In this document: positions 30,396 through 38,065 of the stretch, one piece after another
Layout: the number at the start of each line of letters is the position of its first letter
Position numbering within the stretch: position 1 is the first letter of the stretch
Assembly: GCA_011620645.1 (NCBI GenBank)
Contig: WOYS01000110.1
Coordinates: 93,874 to 131,938 of the forward strand
DNA from: Mycobacterium sp.
GTDB lineage: Bacteria; Actinomycetota; Actinomycetes; Mycobacteriales; Mycobacteriaceae
DNA length: 38,065 nt
Direction of reading: 5' to 3'
Notes under the pieces: generated by a model
Told to the model about the DNA's origin: nothing
The model's database searches: none
What the model saw: the letters and a program-made list of their open reading frames with translations, nothing else
Position numbers and translations under genes: made by a program

Positions 30396-30425
30396 TGAAT
30401 TGTCGGTCATACAACCGACAATTCA
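30396..30425. promoter_or_regulatory. 12-6-12 inverted repeat upstream of lipase-like gene
   Basis: TGAATTGTCGGT (30396-30407), CATACA, ACCGACAATTCA (30414-30425) form a perfect 12-bp inverted repeat. Its size and symmetry fit a TetR-type operator. No such regulator is in the window. Confidence 0.65.
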
Positions 30426-30605
30426 CTGAGTCAAAATGGGCAGTTCGGTGAACCGACTCTGCTGTTGAACGCAGTGTGATTAACGTTACAGGTGTGCGCC
30501 CTAAAACCCCCCGCAAGCGTGGGTTGTTTAACCGACACGAACAGGCCGGCCGCTATCATTTTGTAGGTGGGTCGGCAATACCTTTGTACCGCATTTTGAC
30601 TCAGG
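30426..30605. repeat. 13-bp inverted repeat pair bracketing 154 bp
   Basis: CTGAGTCAAAATG (30426-30438) and CATTTTGACTCAG (30593-30605) are perfect inverse copies. The right arm overlaps the left end of the ISAs1-type element. No gene lies inside; the inner sequence is AT-richer than the backbone and contains GGTTGTTTAACC (30523-30534). Confidence 0.7.
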
Positions 30606-30985
30606 GCCCCTGAAAGGTCATTGGTTGGAGTGCTGTGACCTGTGGGTTTCCGGCGGCGTGACCGGCGTGGCTGCTGTGACGGGTGTGACCTGCGGGCTTG
30701 GATGGGAGGTGTCAAAGCTTCCACCAGAACCCGAGGTCATACCCGTATGTCATCTTTTCCGACATCTCCTGCCCAGGCCAGCCCGACCCGCCACGAGCGG
30801 CTGCTTACCGGCGGCGTCGGGCAGGCGCCACGGGTGATGGCCACCTGCCGCAACCTCGCGATTGGCATCCTGCGCATCGCAGGATGGCAAAACATCGCCG
30901 CCGGCCTACGCCACCACGCCAGACACCCAGACCACGCCCTCACACTGGTCCTGACCTAATGAAATGCGACAATTCCGGGACCCTG
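30603..30985 (+). mobile_element. Internally deleted ISAs1-family element
   Basis: The left end CAGGGCCCCTGAAAGG (30603) and the right end ...CCGGGACCCTG (985) form related terminal inverted repeats. The frame 30747-30959 joins the transposase N-terminus ([20 protein letters not shown]) directly to its C-terminus ([38 protein letters not shown]), 70 residues in all. The catalytic middle, about 1 kb, is gone. The left ~165 bases match the inverted copy at 37610-37777 along their whole length. A non-autonomous, MITE-like derivative. Confidence 0.8.
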
Positions 30986-31044
30986 CACCCAGGCTGCGCC
31001 CTCACACTCGTCCTGACCTCGTGAAACGCGATTCCGGGACCCTG
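30935..31044 (+). repeat. Duplicated ISAs1 right end
   Basis: Two imperfect direct copies of about 50 bases (30935-30985 and 30997-31044) each run from CGCCCTCACACT through GTCCTGACCT to CCGGGACCCTG. The element thus has two alternative right ends. Confidence 0.85.
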
Positions 31045-31082
31045 ACCGAACTGCGGGTTGTCGGTTCACCGAACTGCGGGTT
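31045..31082 (+). promoter_or_regulatory. Repeat/palindrome cluster upstream of glycosyltransferase operon
   Basis: ACCGAACTGCGGGTT occurs twice (31045-31059, 31068-31082). Between them, GTCGGTTCACCGAACTGC (31060-31077) contains the near-palindrome TCGGT-TC-ACCGA. Its exact inverse is at 30440-30457, upstream of the lipase-like gene. Possible shared operator. From 31083 to 31264 only leader sequence is seen. Confidence 0.45.
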
Positions 31083-31264
31083 ACTATTTGGACGCACCGC
31101 CGAGACTAGTCTAGGCGGGTTGAACGGCGTCGCTGGGGCCGCCGGGCGGGATATCACAATTCAACTTCCGTTGACCGGTCGCGCGATGCCTATTTGGGCA
31201 GACGCGCAGAATTCAACGAAAAGCGGTACCCGCCCGTGGGGTTCGCCGCCATTTAGGGGTCTAA

Positions 31265-32947
31265 ATGACTGTCGTTGAACAGATGGGGCGCAGCAAAGAT
31301 CTGACACCCAAGTTGGTGGCGTTGGACGAGGGTCGGGACGAATTCCTGGTGCACCCGCCTGCCGATAACGAGGTGTACAGCTACTTCGGCCCACAGATGC
31401 GGTGGGTGCAGGTCCTGTTGCTCGTCGCATATGTGCTGGCTGCATGGAGTTTGTATGCGTTCACCATGTCGGCGCCCCACTTGCTCTGGCCGCTGCTCAT
31501 CGTGCTCGGACTGAACATCGTCGGAAACGTGCTTTCCGCTGCTACGAGCTTCAACACGCGGCGGTACAGCGCTCGGTCACATCGCACGCTCGTGCAGTCT
31601 TGGCAACCGGCTGGGGAGTATCCGAGTATCGATGTCTTTCTTCCGACCTACGGAGAAGGTCTCGATGTCCTGCGCAACACCTACACATTTGTCGCGGGCA
31701 TGGAATGGGCCGGTGAACTGAACGCCTATGTCCTTGATGACGGTGGGCGGGAAAGTGTCCGTGAACTCGCAGCGGAATTCGGGTTTTCTTACATAATGCG
31801 ACCCAATCGCGGGCATATGAAGAAAGCCGGCAATCTACAATATGCATTCGCAAATACAACGGGCGATCAAATCGTAATTCTTGATGCGGATTTCAGCCCT
31901 CGTCCCGACTTCCTCTACCATTTAGTCCCGTATATGGATGATCCGGCGGTTGGCATCGTCCAAAGTCCACAATATTTCGGCACCACCGAAGATCAAGGCT
32001 GGATCGAAAGGACTGCCGGCGCGACACAGGAATTGTTTTATCGGTGGGTTCTGCCGTCGCGAGACAGATTCAATGCCGCGGTATGCGTCGGTACCTGCGC
32101 CATATACCGCCGCGAGGCACTGGACGCGGCCGGTGGTTTCGCGCAAATCGAACACAGCGAGGACATTCACACCGGCCTGTTCCTGATGCGTGCGGGTTAC
32201 CACACGCGATACGTGCCTATCGTTGTATCCCGAGGTTTGTGCCCTTCTGATCTGGCGGGTTTTCTCAATCAGCAGTACCGGTGGTGCAACGGATCGTTGG
32301 TGAAGTTGGAGAACGAGCACCTCCACGACGACGTCAAGCTGAAAATGACCTTGCAGCAACGTCTTTGCTTCTGGGCTGGGGTCATGTACTACATCACCAC
32401 CGCGATCAACGTCGTTGCGCTCTACATCCCTGGCCTGGTCATGGCGGCGTTCTTTCCGTCCCACGTTCAGCCGGTCCAGTTCGTGCCATTCATGTTCGGT
32501 CTCTGGGTTTATCTGGTGGTGCTGCCTTTCGTATCCCAAGGCCGATGGCGATTCGAGGTGCTTCGGCTGCAGATGGCCTACAGCTTTGCCCATATTGTCG
32601 CCATCTATCACAAATTGAGGGGACGATCGGCAGGCTGGGTGCCGACCGGTGCTGTTGGCGCGACCAATTCACTCGCCCGTTCGATAAGCCGAGTCGGTGC
32701 CGCGGCGATTGTCCTCTTGTTGCTGCCGTTTTGGGTCGTCGTCGTGCACAACATTCAGGTGTATGGCCTGCGCACCTTTTGGCCGATGGCGATGTTCCTG
32801 CTGCTCTATTCGTATCTGGCCGTTCCGCTCCTCGTCGAGTTCGTCAAGATCTTGATGCCGGTGAGATCAGCCGATCGCGCCACCCGCCGTGGGCGGCGCA
32901 ACGGGGTCGTGCCGGGTGGTATCGCACGGCAGGCAGTGGCATCGTGA
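31265..32947 (+). CDS. Cellulose-synthase-like family 2 glycosyltransferase
   Basis: This 560-residue membrane glycosyltransferase has the processive GT2 layout. Two N-terminal helices lie at about 47-67 and 72-93. The catalytic domain carries D158/D159 (LDDGGRES), D207xD209 (DADFSP), an acceptor motif VGTCAIYRRE, E299-D300 (SED, equivalent of TED) and QQYRW (336-340). Helices follow at about 370-396, 405-424, 475-495 and 508-530. The motifs indicate a UDP-sugar, probably UDP-glucose, polymerised and extruded. No PilZ domain, BcsB or c-di-GMP part is present. ATG 31265 follows AGGGG. Codons are more A/T-ending than in the backbone, a sign of transfer. The next gene overlaps by GTGA. Confidence 0.87.
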   Translation: MTVVEQMGRSKDLTPKLVALDEGRDEFLVHPPADNEVYSYFGPQMRWVQVLLLVAYVLAAWSLYAFTMSAPHLLWPLLIVLGLNIVGNVLSAATSFNTRRYSARSHRTLVQSWQPAGEYPSIDVFLPTYGEGLDVLRNTYTFVAGMEWAGELNAYVLDDGGRESVRELAAEFGFSYIMRPNRGHMKKAGNLQYAFANTTGDQIVILDADFSPRPDFLYHLVPYMDDPAVGIVQSPQYFGTTEDQGWIERTAGATQELFYRWVLPSRDRFNAAVCVGTCAIYRREALDAAGGFAQIEHSEDIHTGLFLMRAGYHTRYVPIVVSRGLCPSDLAGFLNQQYRWCNGSLVKLENEHLHDDVKLKMTLQQRLCFWAGVMYYITTAINVVALYIPGLVMAAFFPSHVQPVQFVPFMFGLWVYLVVLPFVSQGRWRFEVLRLQMAYSFAHIVAIYHKLRGRSAGWVPTGAVGATNSLARSISRVGAAAIVLLLLPFWVVVVHNIQVYGLRTFWPMAMFLLLYSYLAVPLLVEFVKILMPVRSADRATRRGRRNGVVPGGIARQAVAS

Positions 32948-33108
32948 CACCGCGGGACGGCAGGCAGTGGAACACGTCGCAGTGGTGGCGACGCCGCAAT
33001 CCGCATCGGATTTCGATGTATGAGGCCGTCGGCTACACGTCAACGTTGCTCCTTGCAGCTGCAATCGCATTCGGATGGTTCGATGTGATGATTCCGTGGG
33101 GGTCGTGA
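32944..33108 (+). CDS. 54-residue membrane peptide of the glycan operon
   Basis: GTG 32944 overlaps the glycosyltransferase TGA as GTGA. The stop is one base from the ATG of the acyltransferase gene. It reads from a Trp/Arg-rich head (QWNTSQWWRRRNPHRIS) to one transmembrane helix (TSTLLLAAAIAFGWFDV) and ends IPWGS. No homolog is recognised. Locked between a synthase and a membrane acyltransferase, it may be an accessory subunit that joins them; that is inference. Confidence 0.75.
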   Translation: MTPRDGRQWNTSQWWRRRNPHRISMYEAVGYTSTLLLAAAIAFGWFDVMIPWGS

Positions 33109-33109
33109 G

Positions 33110-35176
33110 ATGACCGTCGCGAGCCTGCCTCGCCCAGCGGCGGGCGCCCCAGAGGCGCCGCAGCGCAGCTTCTTCGATGACATTGAGGGACTTCGCGGAA
33201 TCGCCGTCACGATCGTTGTGCTGTTCCATGCCGGCATTCCCGTCACGACAGGTGGATTTGTCGGGGTCGATCTCTTCTTCGTCATCTCCGGATTCCTGAT
33301 CACTGGGCTATTGATCAGAGAGTTCGAGCGCAGTGGCCGGATCGGGTTGAAGGGCTTCTATGCTCGGCGTGCGCGGCGGATCATTCCGCCCGCGGCGTTG
33401 GTCATCGTGGCGACCTCGATCGGGGTGTGGCTGTTGATGCCGTTGCTGTCGGTGTTCCGGCAGGCATTCGACCTACTGGCGGCTGCACTGCAGATGGCGA
33501 ACTGGCGCTTCATCTTGCAGGGCAGGGATTACCTGGCCGGCGCGTCGGACGACAGTGTCGCGACGCACTTCTGGTCGCTGGCCGTCGAGGAACAGTTCTA
33601 CTTCGTCTGGCCGTTGCTCGTGATAGCGCTGGCCTACTTCGCCAGGCGGCGCGGCTGGTCGATCCGCCTGGTCGTGGTGCTCGGGGTGGCCGCAGTGTCA
33701 CTCGTCTCGCTTGCGTTGTCGTTGCGCTTGACGGACACTGATCCGGTGCTCGCCTACATGGCGACGCACACCCGGGCGTGGCAGTTCGGGGTGGGCGCAC
33801 TTGTCGCCGTGCTGCAGCCACTGCTGGTCCGGTACGCACATGTTACGTCGCTGCGGGTATCGGCCGTGATCACCGGATGGCTCGGCCTGGCTGCAGTACT
33901 GTTCGCGACCGTCGAATACGGCGCCTCCACACCATATCCCGGTGTTGCAGCGATCGTGCCCACCATCGGCGGCGGCGTGATGATCGCAGCCGGGCAGATC
34001 GTCGGAACAGTGCGTCCGGCGGTCGGGTCCCTCCTGGTCGCCGGCTGGCTGCGGTGGATCGGCAAGGTTTCCTATGCATGGTATCTCTGGCACTGGCCGG
34101 TGATCGTGCTGTTCAAGGAAGCCACCGATATCACCGACTGGCACGTCCTGGTCCCGGTGAGTCTGGGTGCGTTGGTCCTTGCGTGGCTGTCGACCAGCCT
34201 GCTGGAGCGGCCCATCATGTCCTCGGGTGAATTGAGGCGCAATCTGATGGCATCTCTGGCCGTGGGGATGACGGGAACCGTTGTCGCAGCGGCGATGACG
34301 ATGTCCATCGGAGTCCTCGCGGTCAAGGCGGCCAGCACTTCCAGTAACACCAGCGTTAGTTTCGCGTCGGTGTTCGGCTCGACCAACGAGATCACCTCGG
34401 GACCGGTCACCCCGAACCCGTTCCAGGCGTTCGATGACCGTCCGGCCCGAGACGAGTGCCTGATTCAGCTGGGTGACCGGTCGACGCCAACGACATGCGT
34501 CCTCGGACCTGAAGGCGGCGTGCCGGCTGTACTGTTCGGCGACAGCCACGCGCAACAGTGGCTGCCCGCTATCGAAAAGGTCGCTCTGGACAATAATTGG
34601 CGTCTGAGCTGGTACACGAAGGCGGCCTGCCCGGTGGCCGCACTGCAGCCGAGAGATGGCCGTACCGACCCGTTCACCAAGCCCGACTGCTTGGGCTGGC
34701 GTGAGGACAGCCTGAGCGCGATCGGGGCGCTCCACCCGAAATACATCATGATCGGTTCGCTGTCGACCTATGTACCCGATTACCAGGAGTTCAAACTCGC
34801 CTGGGATCAGACACTGAATCGCCTGCGTGCCACCGGCGCCAAGTTGATCTACATCCGGGATACGCCCTATCCACAACGCAATATCCCGGAATGCGTGTCC
34901 GGCGCGCTGGACGACTGGTCGAAGTGTGATTTCGAGCTGAACAATGTCCGCCGGACGGAACCCATCATCACCGATCAGCTCCGCGGCGAGAATCTCGACA
35001 TTCCGGTGCTGGATGTGAATCCGCTTCTGTGCGAGGGCACTAGGTGCGTGGCGGTTCGCAACGGTACGTTGATGTATCGCGACGACTCACACCTCACGGT
35101 CACGGCGGTCACCGCGTTGATCCCTGCGATCAAGCAGCAGATCGAGCGGCTGGGCCTCGATATGACAGGGCAGTGA
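33110..35176 (+). CDS. Acyltransferase-3/SGNH fusion (OafA-type)
   Basis: This 688-residue protein has an AT3 membrane domain (about 22-400, roughly ten helices) with EGLRGIAV (R29), LFHAG (H40) and GFVGVDLFFVISGFLI. A periplasmic SGNH domain follows, with FGDSHAQQW (D478-S479-H480) and the catalytic D658-x-x-H661 (DDSHLT). Such fusions move acyl groups, usually acetyl, across the membrane onto polysaccharide hydroxyls. Directly after the cellulose-type synthase and its small partner, it most likely acylates the new glycan. Confidence 0.9.
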   Translation: MTVASLPRPAAGAPEAPQRSFFDDIEGLRGIAVTIVVLFHAGIPVTTGGFVGVDLFFVISGFLITGLLIREFERSGRIGLKGFYARRARRIIPPAALVIVATSIGVWLLMPLLSVFRQAFDLLAAALQMANWRFILQGRDYLAGASDDSVATHFWSLAVEEQFYFVWPLLVIALAYFARRRGWSIRLVVVLGVAAVSLVSLALSLRLTDTDPVLAYMATHTRAWQFGVGALVAVLQPLLVRYAHVTSLRVSAVITGWLGLAAVLFATVEYGASTPYPGVAAIVPTIGGGVMIAAGQIVGTVRPAVGSLLVAGWLRWIGKVSYAWYLWHWPVIVLFKEATDITDWHVLVPVSLGALVLAWLSTSLLERPIMSSGELRRNLMASLAVGMTGTVVAAAMTMSIGVLAVKAASTSSNTSVSFASVFGSTNEITSGPVTPNPFQAFDDRPARDECLIQLGDRSTPTTCVLGPEGGVPAVLFGDSHAQQWLPAIEKVALDNNWRLSWYTKAACPVAALQPRDGRTDPFTKPDCLGWREDSLSAIGALHPKYIMIGSLSTYVPDYQEFKLAWDQTLNRLRATGAKLIYIRDTPYPQRNIPECVSGALDDWSKCDFELNNVRRTEPIITDQLRGENLDIPVLDVNPLLCEGTRCVAVRNGTLMYRDDSHLTVTAVTALIPAIKQQIERLGLDMTGQ

Positions 35177-35222
35177 GCATCGACCCGCCGGGTGGGGCTT
35201 GATCGGCGCGGGATAGGTGTGC

Positions 35223-36194
35223 TCACCAGCGGCTGAGGGCTTTGCGGGCAGCATCGCTCGTTTCAGGCGTGCTGGTGAGCCGCCAGTCGGGTTCACCGAC
35301 CTTGTCGGCTTCGAACCAGATTAAACCTGCGATGCTGGTGGAGCGCAGGAAGCTGACGAGATCGGTTATCCACAAGGCTTTGTCGCCGCCTCGATCACTG
35401 GAGCCGACTTCGGTGATCCACACCGGCTTTGTCGGCGCCAGCTCCCCCGCAAGGACGATCGTCGGTTCGAAAAGGTCACGAGGAGAGCGCCATCGGTGCC
35501 CGCCATCGTCACCGAAGTTGTAGCCGTCGATGCCGATGATGTCGACGTACTTGTCGCCGGGATAGCTGCGTGATATCGCGTCACTGTCTCCGTTGATGAT
35601 CACGTTAGGGCTCCAGACCCACTGCACCTGGTTCGCCCCGGCATCGTCGAAGATCCGGCGGATGCGCCGGAATGCTGCGACGTAATCCTCCGGTGCACTT
35701 GCAGATTGGCCGGCAGACCACGGATACCAATTGCCGTTCATCTCGTGAGCAAAGCGCATCATGAACCGCCGGTTGTACGTTGCGGCCTGGCGGGCCCACA
35801 TCGCCACGTATGCGTCGTGGCGACCACCCGCGATCTGTGCTGGTGAGTACAGTGGCTGAACGGCGCCGGCTTGTGGATCCCATGGTTCCCAGGATAGCAA
35901 CGGGGTGACGCCGAGCGCGGCGATCTGGTCCAGCAATGTGGTGGGCAAAGGCGCCTGCCGGGAGAACGCATCATAGAAGGCAAGCACGTCCAGTTTTCTG
36001 TCCATCGTATTCGCCGTTGCTACAGCCCATTTTACTGCATCGTTGTCGATTCTGTCGGCAGCCAATCCAAAGCTCCGCTGCGGCAAGTCCGGGCGGTAGA
36101 TGGTCGATGCAGTGATGAGGGCCAATGTACCCAATGACAACGAGGCGAGGACGGTGCGTCGTGAGGCGATGATCTCGCCGATCTTCTTCGGCAA
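35223..36194 (-). CDS. Tat-exported GH26-type endo-glycanase
   Basis: This protein is about 323 residues from TTG 36194, chosen because AAGGAGG sits 6 bases upstream; longer in-frame starts have none. The N-terminus has a Tat-like signal, SRRTVLASLSLGTLALI. The barrel shows RFAHEMNGNWYPW (acid/base E151) and PVWITEVGSS (nucleophile E262), the GH26 pair. GH26 members cut beta-mannans or mixed beta-glucans. It is convergent with the acyltransferase gene. It plausibly trims the exported glycan, as cellulases do in bacterial cellulose operons. Confidence 0.82.
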   Translation of the reverse strand: MPKKIGEIIASRRTVLASLSLGTLALITASTIYRPDLPQRSFGLAADRIDNDAVKWAVATANTMDRKLDVLAFYDAFSRQAPLPTTLLDQIAALGVTPLLSWEPWDPQAGAVQPLYSPAQIAGGRHDAYVAMWARQAATYNRRFMMRFAHEMNGNWYPWSAGQSASAPEDYVAAFRRIRRIFDDAGANQVQWVWSPNVIINGDSDAISRSYPGDKYVDIIGIDGYNFGDDGGHRWRSPRDLFEPTIVLAGELAPTKPVWITEVGSSDRGGDKALWITDLVSFLRSTSIAGLIWFEADKVGEPDWRLTSTPETSDAARKALSRW

Positions 36195-36368
36195 ACTGCA
36201 CCTCCTTGGGCTTCGCTGCTTGCAGCGCCGACTACGAATCGTTCGATTACATTGCTTACATTGCTGGAAAACTGATGTAGGCCGATCGACCGACAACTTG
36301 TAGCATTGCCCCGACTATTCATCTTTGTCGGATGGCAACCAACGGTACCCCGACGATACTATCGGTGA
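36195..36368. promoter_or_regulatory. Divergent promoter region, GH26 gene and galU
   Basis: It contains a 9-bp tandem repeat TTACATTGC (36247-36255, 36256-36264) and the GH26 ribosome binding site. An ATG at 36332 opens a short frame out of phase with galU. No clear promoter hexamers are identified. Confidence 0.4.
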
Positions 36369-37268
36369 ATTATAGAGCCGCGCAGCACACTTCCGTACAC
36401 CGCGGTCGTTCCGGCTGCCGGTCTCGGCACGCGATTTCTGCCGGCAACCAAGACGGTTCCCAAGGAGCTGTTGCCGGTCGTCGATACTCCCGGAATCGAA
36501 CTCGTCGCGGCCGAAGCCGCAGCTGCCGGCGCCGACCGATTGGTCATCGTCACCTCAGAGGGCAAGGACGGCGTCGTCGCTCACTTCGTCGAGGATCTGG
36601 TGCTCGAAGGAACACTGCTGGCGCGAGGTAAGCACCTGATGTTGGAGAAGGTGCGTCGGGCTTCGGCATTGATCAAGGTCGAATCAGTGGTCCAGAAGGC
36701 CCCTTTGGGGCTCGGGCACGCGGTCGGATGCGTGGAATCGGTGCTGTTGCCCGACGAGGATGCTATTGCGGTGTTGCTGCCCGACGACCTCGTGCTGCCG
36801 ACCGGTGTGTTGGAGACGATGGGGAAAGTGCGCGCGAAACGTGGTGGTTCGGTATTGTGTGCAATTGAGGTCCCGCCCGATGAAATAAGCGTATACGGCG
36901 TGTTCGCGGTCGAAGAAGTAAGCGACGCTGCAAATCCGAATGTGCTCAAAGTTGTTGGGATGGTGGAGAAGCCGAAGCCCGAAGATGCCCCGTCGTCATT
37001 CGCGGCCGCCGGACGCTACATTCTCGACAGAGCGATCTTCGATGCACTGCGCACCATCGAAGCCGGCGCAGGGGGCGAACTGCAGCTCACCGATGCGATC
37101 GCGTTGCTCATCGAGCAGGGGCATCCCGTGCACGTGGTCGTACATCGCGGCCGTCGGCACGATTTGGGCAATCCGGGCGGCTATCTGAAGGCGGCGGTGG
37201 ACTTCGCGCTCGACCGCGATGACTACGGTCCGGCTCTGAGACAGTGGTTGATCTCGCGGCTCGGCTAG
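36369..37268 (+). pseudogene. galU: UTP-glucose-1-phosphate uridylyltransferase without a normal start
   Basis: The frame encodes nearly all of GalU: YTAVVPAAGLGTRFLPATK (nucleotide loop), KELLPVVDTPGIE, VLLPDDLVLP, VYGVFAVEE and a C-terminal DFALDRDDYGPALRQWL. It makes UDP-glucose, the donor for cellulose-type synthases. In this frame a TGA lies at 36366-36368 and no ATG or GTG precedes the loop. TTG 36471 would remove it. Either ATT 36369 is used, or one base was lost after ATG 36332. The 3' end stops at an IS remnant, so a few residues may be missing. Probably damaged; not proven inactive. Confidence 0.65.
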
Positions 37269-37777
37269 GGGCGATGACCCGGCGCTCGCCGGCGACGAAC
37301 GTCCGTGTCCACATCCATACACCCAGTGCCCGGTCGAGGGCATCGGCATCCAGTCGGGAGAACAGCTTGCGCAACGTCGACTCGTCCGGGACACCACCGC
37401 TGGTGAGCCCGAACGAGGCCAGCACTGAGCTGTGCTCTCTGCGGCCCACTGGCCGATCGCCGCGAATGACCGGGACCCGGCCACGGTAGCTATGACTGCC
37501 AAAGCCAGCATCCCCGCCAATGGGTAAAGCACCCCGCGCTGATCACGCGGGTCGGGCACTGATTCCAACACGGCAATCAACTACTCATGGCAGGTCGGAT
37601 GCACATCGACAGACGTGATCGGGGAAGATGACATGCGGATGTGGCCTCGGGTTCCGGTGGCTGGTGTAGGAACCTTCATCCAAACCCGTAGGCCACATCC
37701 GTCACAGCAGCCACGCCGGTCACACGACGATAAACACCAAGGTCACAGCGCTACACAGCGACCATTCCGGGGCCCTG
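37269..37777 (-). mobile_element. Truncated ISAs1-family element
   Basis: The left end CAGGGCCCCGGAATGG starts at 37777 and reads leftwards. The transposase begins at ATG 37634, has an in-frame TAG after 17 codons, continues IAVLESVPDPRDQRGVLYPL and ...AGSRSFAAIGQWA, then shifts frame near 37440 to ESTLRKLFSRLDADALDRAL and WMWTRTFVAGERRVIA. It ends at the galU stop, so the catalytic half is deleted. It is a paralog of the element at 30603, in opposite orientation. Confidence 0.85.
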
Positions 37778-37865
37778 GCTGCGCAACCGGGCCGCCGCGG
37801 TCAACCTGCGCACCCTGGTCAACGCCGGCCTCACCCGCCGCGACGGAGCCTGGGCCCTGGCCTGA
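37743..37865 (+). pseudogene. C-terminal fragment of an unidentified protein
   Basis: A plus-strand frame ends WLRNRAAAVNLRTLVNAGLT then RRDGAWALA and TGA at 37863-37865. It has coding character but is cut by the ISAs1 left end at 37777; the part before that lies within the IS. It looks like a host or transposase C-terminus, but I cannot name it. Confidence 0.3.
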
Positions 37866-38065
37866 CCGCCAGCGCCTCCGGACCGACCCAGTTCACCACC
37901 AGCCACCAAGTCACCGTGACGTCTGCTCCAGTTCCCGCCAACGCATTTCGGGAAATCTCGGACCACGGCCGCCACGCCGGCCAAGGTCCGACCTACCCGT
38001 TGTTCAGAGCCCTCCTGATATGGGGAGCAGTTTGTCAAGCAGGCAGGGTGAAGCGGCGGCCGCAA
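37866..38065. other. Right end of window, no supported gene
   Basis: No convincing frame or RNA gene. The sequence ends inside what may be another mobile-element border. Confidence 0.3.

Noticed and set aside
36471..37268. galU starting at TTG 36471
   Set aside because: This would remove the nucleotide-binding loop that is clearly encoded upstream in the same frame.
37751..38065. Minus-strand 104-residue frame at the right edge
   Set aside because: Low-complexity, crosses the IS end, and has no recognisable similarity.

Overview
The window reads as a chromosomal stretch from a fast-growing or environmental Mycobacterium/Mycolicibacterium-type actinobacterium. It has high GC, GTG starts, GTGA/ATGA overlaps, an iniBAC operon, an hspR-type dnaK operon, ttfA, LpqH- and LpqJ-like lipoproteins, F420-type enzymes and a GAP-family membrane protein. 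From about 280 to 28150 the gene content and partial order resemble the M. tuberculosis Rv0341-Rv0385 neighbourhood. This comparison is from memory of the families, not from a database search.

Regions. (1) 1-5394: cell-envelope stress locus with two tandem IniB-type genes, each preceded by an array of CCCCTAAT boxes, then the dynamin-like GTPases iniA and iniC. (2) 5391-7995: a minus-strand group with a membrane protein, a luciferase-like F420 oxidoreductase, a DinB-like protein and an LpqJ-like lipoprotein. (3) 8112-17730: heat-shock block, dnaK-grpE-dnaJ1-hspR and clpB. Each transcription unit has a SigH-type promoter with HspR inverted repeats (HAIR). Between them lie a flavohemoglobin-type protein and a GAP-family/small-ORF/CYTH operon. 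(4) 17800-21272: ttfA, an SDR oxidoreductase, a SpoU methyltransferase and a GH76 enzyme. (5) 21269-22800: an insertion-like patch with an NhaA fragment, a MazEF-type toxin-antitoxin pair and an IS630-type transposase remnant. (6) 22828-28146: dedA, an LpqH-like lipoprotein, fba, an Rv0361-like protein, a DUF3151 protein, a CDF metal exporter with a strong upstream palindrome, and an M50 protease. (7) 28185-38065: accessory region.

The most interesting part is 30333-37777. A cellulose-synthase-like family 2 glycosyltransferase, a 54-residue membrane peptide and a large acyltransferase-3/SGNH protein form one tightly coupled operon. A convergent Tat-exported GH26-type glycanase and a galU-like gene follow. 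Together they look like a compact cassette that makes, acylates and trims an extracellular beta-glycan. It is bracketed by two degraded ISAs1-family elements in opposite orientation, and the base composition of the glycosyltransferase is visibly more AT-rich than the backbone. The galU copy has lost a normal start codon and ends at the edge of an IS remnant, so the cassette may depend on another UDP-glucose source. Next to it, a LuxR-type regulator gene is frameshifted, and a secreted lipase-like lipoprotein gene has a 12-6-12 palindrome upstream.
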